Assembly (NCBI GenBank): GCA_003566875.1
Contig: PXBQ01000531.1
Coordinates: forward strand, 1-5,482
Direction: 5' to 3'
DNA: 5,482 nucleotides
From: Spirochaetaceae bacterium
GTDB taxonomy: Bacteria; Spirochaetota; Spirochaetia; DSM-27196; PXBQ01
Under the pieces are notes generated by a model. It worked only from the letters and a program-made list of their open reading frames with translations, ran no database searches and had not been told where the DNA came from. Both the position numbers and the translations under genes were made by a program. Below, piece after piece: positions 1 through 4,134 of this stretch. The first letter of the stretch is position 1; every line of letters starts with the position of its first letter.

Positions 1-90
1 CCACCGGCGGTTAACTTCAAAACGGGAGAGGAGAGCAAGACCGTCGTCGCGATCGCAGCCGAGCAGATGCCGGAGCATTTCCTCGCGTGA
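1..90 (+). CDS. C-terminal 29 codons of an unidentified protein (5' end outside window)
   Basis: Frame 1 is open from the first base to a TGA at 88-90. It has the G/C-rich third positions of the neighbouring genes (about 23 of 29 codons end in G or C), while the alternative frames would need rare codons. The peptide starts PPAVNFKTGEESKTV and ends AAEQMPEHFLA. It shows no motif I can assign, so no function is proposed. The gene lies on the same strand as the transglutaminase-like gene, but about 200 bases and a terminator-like hairpin separate them, so an operon is unlikely. The coding call rests on codon composition and an open frame over only 29 codons. Confidence 0.5.
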   Translation, partial: PPAVNFKTGEESKTVVAIAAEQMPEHFLA

Positions 91-162
91 CGATTTCTCG
101 ACATAATAAAGAGTTAGGCGATAGGCTAAGTGGGGCGAGCTGCCACCGGAAGTTCAAGATCA

Positions 163-184
163 GCGGTTAGAGCCGCGGTTTTTT
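163..184 (+). terminator. Possible weak Rho-independent terminator
   Basis: GCGG (163-166) can pair with CCGC (173-176) across a six-base loop, followed by GG and a run of six T (179-184). It lies about 70 bases after the stop of the partial upstream gene, so it would end that transcript. The stem is only four base pairs, so the signal is modest. Confidence 0.35.
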
Positions 185-209
185 ACAATTTCGGCACCAG
201 TTTTGAATT

Positions 210-246
210 GTCAAGATCGTGTTAAGGCTTTGTCTTGACTTTGTCT
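210..246. repeat. Small inverted and direct repeats upstream of the transglutaminase-like gene
   Basis: GTCAAGA (210-216) is the exact reverse complement of TCTTGAC (233-239), leaving a 16-base gap. Overlapping the right arm, the octamer CTTTGTCT occurs at 228-235 and again at 239-246, which is an 11-base (about one helical turn) period. The cluster ends about 40 bases before the preferred start codon at 289. It could be an operator or a leader hairpin. The repeats are visible in the sequence; the function is inference, and repeats of this size can arise by chance. Confidence 0.35.
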
Positions 247-272
247 GTTATTTCGATGACTTTCACACCATC

Positions 273-278
273 GGAGGG
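273..278 (+). promoter_or_regulatory. Shine-Dalgarno site selecting ATG 289
   Basis: GGAGGG at 273-278 stands 10 bases before ATG 289. The upstream in-frame starts, TTG 235 and ATG 256, have no purine-rich site before them, so 289 is the preferred start of the transglutaminase-like gene. Confidence 0.65.
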
Positions 279-288
279 CGCGCGAACC

Positions 289-1017
289 ATGGTGTGGACA
301 ATCGGTCGTCGTGAATCGGCCGGCCGCTCAAAAAAGGGGCACCGACGGCGGTTCGCGCTGCTTTTGGCGTGGATCCTTTTTGTGTTGTACCCGAATCCCG
401 AGAAACTCATTACGAGTCTGTACCGCCTGCACAGACCGCCGGTCGACGCGGCCCTCGTTTCCGAACTCGCGCGCGGACTCGAAGGTTTGACGCCACGAGA
501 GATCCAGGCGTTCGTGTACGAACAACTCCCGTACCGCTACGACTGGGCGGCGTACAACATCCCGTGGTACTTCCCGACTCTCGACGAAGCGTTGCTGAAA
601 GGAGTCGGAGACTGTAAAGCCCGATACGTCTTGTTCGCATCGCTGCTCGAGGCGCTCGAGATCCCGTACAGAAAGAACATCTCACTCACGCACATCTGGG
701 TCGAGTACGACGGCAAACTCGAGAACCGGAGCGAGAACGGCCGTGAGACTCTGATCGCGGTCGACGAGGCCGGGCGCACGCGCGTGCGAATACCACGCGC
801 CGATCTGCAGCGTTCGTGGGCGAGTTTTCGTCACGCGTTCTGGGAGATCATGCCGATCGGTCGCGCGATCCTTCTGTTTGCAGGGTTTCCGGTCGTGTGG
901 GGACTGTCCGGGTTGCTCGCGCTGCTCAAACGCCGTGGCTCTTCCTGGGTCGGATGGCGTTCGGCACTCTATCGCGTGGTTTTGGGTCGAGTCCGGATGG
1001 AACCGTTGCAGCCGTAA
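289..1017 (+). CDS. Membrane-anchored transglutaminase-like protein (242 aa)
   Basis: This is a transglutaminase-like (papain-fold) protein, judged by a Cys-His-Asp arrangement in the usual order. Cys109 lies in KGVGDCKARYV, which matches the GxCxxxA-type nucleophile helix. His135 lies in LTHIWVEYDGK, and Asp159 in LIAVDEAG. The N-terminus is basic (RRES, KK, HRRR) followed by a short hydrophobic stretch at about residues 22-34. A second hydrophobic helix spans about 192-213 and is followed by KRR. The catalytic domain (about 55-175) therefore sits between two likely membrane segments. Bacterial members act as proteases, amidases or cross-linkers of proteins; the substrate here cannot be read from sequence. 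ATG 289 is chosen for its RBS; TTG 235 (260 aa) is an alternative. The gene is followed after 74 bases by the aldo/keto reductase gene, which has its own RBS. I am confident of the fold and not of the biochemical role. Confidence 0.8.
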   Translation: MVWTIGRRESAGRSKKGHRRRFALLLAWILFVLYPNPEKLITSLYRLHRPPVDAALVSELARGLEGLTPREIQAFVYEQLPYRYDWAAYNIPWYFPTLDEALLKGVGDCKARYVLFASLLEALEIPYRKNISLTHIWVEYDGKLENRSENGRETLIAVDEAGRTRVRIPRADLQRSWASFRHAFWEIMPIGRAILLFAGFPVVWGLSGLLALLKRRGSSWVGWRSALYRVVLGRVRMEPLQP

Positions 1018-1077
1018 GTCTTCATTTGACACTCGCCTTTAGAGCGTGCACCATGATACGTACCTAAGGAACGGGAT

Positions 1078-1083
1078 GGAGGA
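1078..1083 (+). promoter_or_regulatory. Strong Shine-Dalgarno site of the aldo/keto reductase gene
   Basis: GGAGGA at 1078-1083 lies 8 bases before ATG 1092, close to ideal spacing. This is the clearest RBS in the window and fixes the start. Confidence 0.8.
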
Positions 1084-1091
1084 ACGATATC

Positions 1092-2024
1092 ATGAAGTAC
1101 AGAAAACTCGGGAAGGCCGGTTGGGACGTCAGCGCGGTTTCGATGGGGTGCTGGGGCATCGGCGGTCAGTGGGGGCCGGTCGAGGAAAAACAGGCGATCG
1201 ATACGATTCGCGCGGCGCTCGACGCGGGCGTGAACCTTTTTGACACCGCCGACGCGTACGGGCTGGGGCAGAGCGAGATCTACACCGGGAAAGCTCTGAA
1301 AGACGTCCGGTCAAAGGTCTACATCGCGACGAAGGTCGGTAACTGGGCGCGCCGATACAACGATCCGCCGCAGCTCAAGTCGATCTATAGCATCACGAAC
1401 TGCTGCGACGCGAGCTTGTACCGGCTCGGCACCGATTACATCGACCTGTATCAGTGCCACGTCGGGACACCCGAGAACCCCGAAATATTCGTCGAGGCGT
1501 TCGAGCTACTGAAGAAACAAGGCAAAATCCGTGAGTACGCGATCTCGACGAATGACCTCCCGTCGCTCAAAGCGCTCGACGCCGAAGGCGGCTGCGCGTC
1601 GTGCCAGATCAACTACTCGGTTCTCAACCGCAGTGCCGAGAAGGACATTCTGCCGTACTGCCTGGAGAACAACATCGGCGTGCTGCTCAGAGGACCGATC
1701 GCGCAAGGGCTGCTCGTCGACAAGTTCACCGCGGAAACACGGTTCGAGGACTCGGTCCGTCAGAAGTGGAATCCCGACGGTAACCAGCGCGATGACTTCT
1801 TGGCTAAACTCGACAAGGTCGCGGCTCTCCGGTCGCTCGTCCCGAAAGATTCGGACATGCTCACGTTCGCGCTTCGGTTCGTGCTCGCGAACCCCGCGGT
1901 GACGTGTCCGATCCCGGGAATGAAGACGCCGGAGCAGGCACGCGCGAACGCGGCGGCAGCCGACGGTGAGCTCGACGCGGCAACCTTGAGCGCGATCGAC
2001 AAGATCTGCCCGCCGGGGGTGTGA
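1092..2024 (+). CDS. Aldo/keto reductase, IolS-like (310 aa)
   Basis: This is a full-length (alpha/beta)8-barrel aldo/keto reductase, expected to be a cytosolic, NAD(P)H-dependent oxidoreductase acting on carbonyl or sugar/polyol substrates. The N-terminus MKYRKLGKAGWDVSAVSMG is typical of the family. The catalytic tetrad is intact: Asp51 and Tyr56 (FDTADAYG), Lys81 (IATKVG) and His123 (YQCHVG). The barrel strands QINYSVLNR (172-180) and LLRGPIAQGLL (198-208) are in their usual places. The cofactor-binding end is present as CPIPGMKTPEQARAN (272-286). Length is normal for the family. The protein is rather Cys-rich (C20, C104-C105, C122, C168, C171, C190, C272, C306), but it has no C-terminal ferredoxin-type cluster motif as some related reductases have. 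Substrate cannot be assigned. The gene stands between the transglutaminase-like gene and the cyclase gene, with no functional link evident to either. Confidence 0.93.
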   Translation: MKYRKLGKAGWDVSAVSMGCWGIGGQWGPVEEKQAIDTIRAALDAGVNLFDTADAYGLGQSEIYTGKALKDVRSKVYIATKVGNWARRYNDPPQLKSIYSITNCCDASLYRLGTDYIDLYQCHVGTPENPEIFVEAFELLKKQGKIREYAISTNDLPSLKALDAEGGCASCQINYSVLNRSAEKDILPYCLENNIGVLLRGPIAQGLLVDKFTAETRFEDSVRQKWNPDGNQRDDFLAKLDKVAALRSLVPKDSDMLTFALRFVLANPAVTCPIPGMKTPEQARANAAAADGELDAATLSAIDKICPPGV

Positions 2025-2032
2025 GACAGGGC

Positions 2033-2101
2033 GACGGCGCGTCGGGACAGCAGTTCTGATTTTGCCTTGAAAATGAGAACTGCCCGCGTCGGGACGCCGT
2101 C
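2033..2101. repeat. Nested palindrome bracketed by 11-bp direct repeats
   Basis: The inner hairpin runs from GCAGTTCT (2050-2057) to AGAACTGC (2076-2083). One G/G mismatch follows inward, then ATTTT (2059-2063) pairs with AAAAT (2070-2074) around a six-base loop. Outside it, CGCGTCGGGAC occurs twice in direct orientation (2038-2048 and 2085-2095). Further out, GACGGCG (2033-2039) is the reverse complement of CGCCGTC (2095-2101). The element lies between the reductase stop and the cyclase promoter and ends directly before that promoter's -35 box. It is not a classical terminator, since the stem is AT-rich near the loop and no T run follows. It may be a regulator binding site, a small repeat or miniature insertion, or a structured RNA end. 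The geometry is visible; the role is inference. Confidence 0.6.
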
Positions 2102-2130
2102 TTGTTTGCGTGACGCGGAAACACTATTAT
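2102..2130 (+). promoter_or_regulatory. Sigma-70-type promoter of the cyclase gene, probably leaderless
   Basis: TTGTTT (2102-2107) and TATTAT (2125-2130) are separated by exactly 17 bases. The -10 box matches TATAAT at five of six positions. Transcription would be expected to start about seven bases downstream, which falls on the A of ATG 2137. No Shine-Dalgarno sequence precedes that ATG. This suggests a leaderless mRNA for the cyclase. Confidence 0.6.
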
Positions 2131-2136
2131 ATCGCC

Positions 2137-3435
2137 ATGTCCGAGACCGACGCTCGCTCAACCGAACTGGCCGCGATCATGTTCACCGACATCGCCGAGT
2201 ACTCGCGGATGATGGAGGAAGACGAGGAGCGGACGATCCGCGTCCTGAAACGGCACAACGAAGTCGTTCTTCCACTGATCCAGGCGGCCGGCGGTGAGGT
2301 GATCGACGCGATCGGCGACGGTCTTTTTGTGCTCTTCCCGAGCGTTCGTAACGCGGTCACGTGCGCGACGAGTCTTCAAGACGCAGTCACACTCGCGGGT
2401 CGCGACGTACCGTCGGACGAACGGTTCCGGCTTCGGATCGGGATCCACCTTGGCGAGATCTGGCGCGACGGCGATCGTGTCTATGGAAACGGCGTCAACA
2501 TCGCCGCGCGCGTGCAGCCGTTCGCGCGCCCCGGCGGCGTTTGTATCACCGAAGACGTCTACCGGCAAGTCGGGAACAACCTGGGGCTGAAGCTATCGAG
2601 CATCGGAGCGAAAGAGCTCAAGAACATCTCGCGCAAGATCGAACTTTTTGAGCTCGAAACCGGAAATGAAGGCCCACGTCGCAACGCTTCCGCGGATCGA
2701 ACACCACACGAAAAGCCACGCGAAACGCTGCGCGAGTTCGACCGCGTGAAGGAGCGGCTGATCGCCGAGAAAGAAAAAATGGCGCACCGGCACGCGGCCG
2801 ACGGAAGCGATAACCTCGAAAAATCGATCGAGAGCAAAGTATTCTCGCTCGTCGAGCACGTGATGGATCGGGCAATCTCTAAGTGGGAAGGACTTCCCGA
2901 CGAGAAAAAAGACACCATCATCGGGAAGATCGAGGACGGGTTGAGCGAAGCCGGACTCGATGGCGACGTGCAGATTTCGCTCGGGGGTAGGCGCGCTGCG
3001 ACGAGACACGCCGAGGCGGCCGAGAAAAAACGGAAAAAGGCGAAGAAGGACGCGGTCGAGAACGTTTCGGCCGGACTTATTTTCGGGACGGGGTTCGGGC
3101 TCGGGTACTTCGCGTTCGGAATCGGCTGGATGGTGTGGCCAATGATCCTCGTCGGTGTTCTCCCGTTTCTATCGGGACTGAAAAAGATGCGGCGGATCGC
3201 CTCGGACGCCGGAAAAGAACGCGCGGAGCGCCCGAAAGTCATCGAGCGGAATATCCTCGCTCTCGCACGGCAACTCGGTGGCACGGTCACGGTCGTGCAA
3301 CTCGCCTCGCGCGCGGAACTCGAGCTCGACGAGGTCCAGGACGTGCTCGACCGCCTCACCGCTCGTGGTTATGTCACGCAGCACGCCCGTGGATCCGTCA
3401 TCGAGTACGAGTTCCCGGGACTCGGAGCCGAGTGA
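2137..3435 (+). CDS. Class III nucleotide cyclase fused to a two-helix membrane hairpin and winged-helix domain (432 aa)
   Basis: Residues about 10-175 form a class III adenylate/guanylate cyclase catalytic domain. The two metal-binding aspartates are Asp18 (MFTDIAEYS) and Asp61 (AIGDGLFVLF). The transition-state Asn121 and Arg125 are in GNGVNIAARV, a motif typical of soluble bacterial cyclases of this subgroup. The usual substrate-specifying Lys before GDG is Asp57, and the partner Asp position appears to be Arg114, so the nucleotide used (ATP, GTP or none) is uncertain. A charged helical linker (about 195-310, ending in a Lys-rich stretch) leads to two hydrophobic helices at about 311-347. 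A winged-helix-like domain occupies about 368-427 (IERNILALARQLGG, ELDEVQDVLDRLTARGYV). A two-helix hairpin would leave both soluble ends in the cytoplasm. ATG 2137 is preferred over in-frame GTG 2110, which lies between the promoter boxes. The methyltransferase gene follows at once. Confidence 0.9.
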   Translation: MSETDARSTELAAIMFTDIAEYSRMMEEDEERTIRVLKRHNEVVLPLIQAAGGEVIDAIGDGLFVLFPSVRNAVTCATSLQDAVTLAGRDVPSDERFRLRIGIHLGEIWRDGDRVYGNGVNIAARVQPFARPGGVCITEDVYRQVGNNLGLKLSSIGAKELKNISRKIELFELETGNEGPRRNASADRTPHEKPRETLREFDRVKERLIAEKEKMAHRHAADGSDNLEKSIESKVFSLVEHVMDRAISKWEGLPDEKKDTIIGKIEDGLSEAGLDGDVQISLGGRRAATRHAEAAEKKRKKAKKDAVENVSAGLIFGTGFGLGYFAFGIGWMVWPMILVGVLPFLSGLKKMRRIASDAGKERAERPKVIERNILALARQLGGTVTVVQLASRAELELDEVQDVLDRLTARGYVTQHARGSVIEYEFPGLGAE

Positions 3436-3467
3436 AACGGCGAGACGACGATAGCCGAACACGCGAT

Positions 3468-4079
3468 ATGTCGACGCTCGAGTTCTACGACTCCCACGCT
3501 CACGAGATCGCGCCCCGCTACGAAGAGATCGATTTTTCAGCGGTCACCGATCGTGTCCGGAACGACATTCCGCCGGGTTCGCATATACTCGAGGTAGGTT
3601 CCGGCTGCGGGAGAGACAGCGCTGCATTCGTGTCGGCGGGCTACCGAGTCACTGCCGTCGACGGAAGCCGGACGATGATCCGTGAGGCCGAAAAACGGCA
3701 TCCGGAACTGCGCGGTCTGATTACGCACCACGTACTGCCCGCTCCCCTGCCATTCGCCAAAGAATCGTTCGACGCCGCGGTGAGTTTCGCAGTAATCATG
3801 CACCTCGCGTGGAACGACGTCGCCGTGTGCATCACCGATATCGCACGCGTGATCCGGGCCGGCGGTTTTTTTGCGTACTCGGTCAATACAAGACGCGAAG
3901 GGCTCGACGAAGGCGGTCGTGATTCAGTCGGCAGGATGTTCACGGCACTGCCCGCGGCCGAGTGGGAACGTTTGCACCTGGCGGCGGGTTTTGAGACGGT
4001 GTGGCGCAGCGAAACCGACGACATCGTCAACCGCGACGGTATTCGCTGGGTCACGTTCCTCGCGCGCAAGACGTCGTGA
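3468..4079 (+). CDS. Small class I SAM-dependent methyltransferase (203 aa)
   Basis: This is a Rossmann-fold methyltransferase that would transfer a methyl group from S-adenosylmethionine to an unknown acceptor in the cytosol. The N-terminus LEFYDSHAHEIAPRYEE is the FYDxxAxxYxxRY lead common to these proteins. Motif I is HILEVGSGCGRD (39-50), the SAM-ribose acidic residue is Asp65 (VTAVDGS), and the later strand is SFDAAVSFAVIMHL (100-113). IARVIRAGGFFAYS (125-138) is the usual post-motif strand. The frame is open further upstream, but that stretch overlaps the cyclase in another frame and reads as Arg-rich shadow sequence. ATG 3468 is preferred because the family lead follows at once, although it has no clear RBS. 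In-frame GTG 3432 (215 aa) overlaps the cyclase stop as GTGA and has GGAG four bases before it. Either start implies co-transcription with the cyclase. Substrate unknown. Confidence 0.85.
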   Translation: MSTLEFYDSHAHEIAPRYEEIDFSAVTDRVRNDIPPGSHILEVGSGCGRDSAAFVSAGYRVTAVDGSRTMIREAEKRHPELRGLITHHVLPAPLPFAKESFDAAVSFAVIMHLAWNDVAVCITDIARVIRAGGFFAYSVNTRREGLDEGGRDSVGRMFTALPAAEWERLHLAAGFETVWRSETDDIVNRDGIRWVTFLARKTS

Positions 4080-4134
4080 TCGCAGCGGCGGGCGGACAGC
4101 GGCAGCGGCCGGGACGCGGCTTGGCGCGCGTCGT

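Noticed and set aside
182..240. Promoter of the transglutaminase-like gene (TTTACA 182, TTGAAT 203, TTGTCA 208, TTGACT 235)
   Set aside because: Each -35-like hexamer lacks a good -10 partner at normal spacing, so none is convincing.
1026..1059. TTGACA (1026-1031) as the -35 box of a reductase promoter
   Set aside because: The -35 is a perfect match, but no acceptable -10 box occurs at 16-18 bases; the best candidates (CATGAT, TGATAC) need spacers of 20-22. A promoter may exist here but cannot be supported.
2050..2083. Hairpin as a Rho-independent terminator of the reductase gene
   Set aside because: GC pairs are at the base only, the stem is AT-rich next to the loop, and no T run follows on either strand.
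2559..3359. Long open frame on the - strand opposite the cyclase (266 codons)
   Set aside because: It is Ser/Arg/Phe-rich, a typical antisense shadow of a high-GC gene, with no domain motif. The + strand encodes a clear cyclase over the same span.
3135..3467. Long upstream extension of the methyltransferase reading frame
   Set aside because: It overlaps the well-supported cyclase C-terminus in another frame and reads as Arg-rich low-quality sequence. The methyltransferase family lead begins at about 3468.
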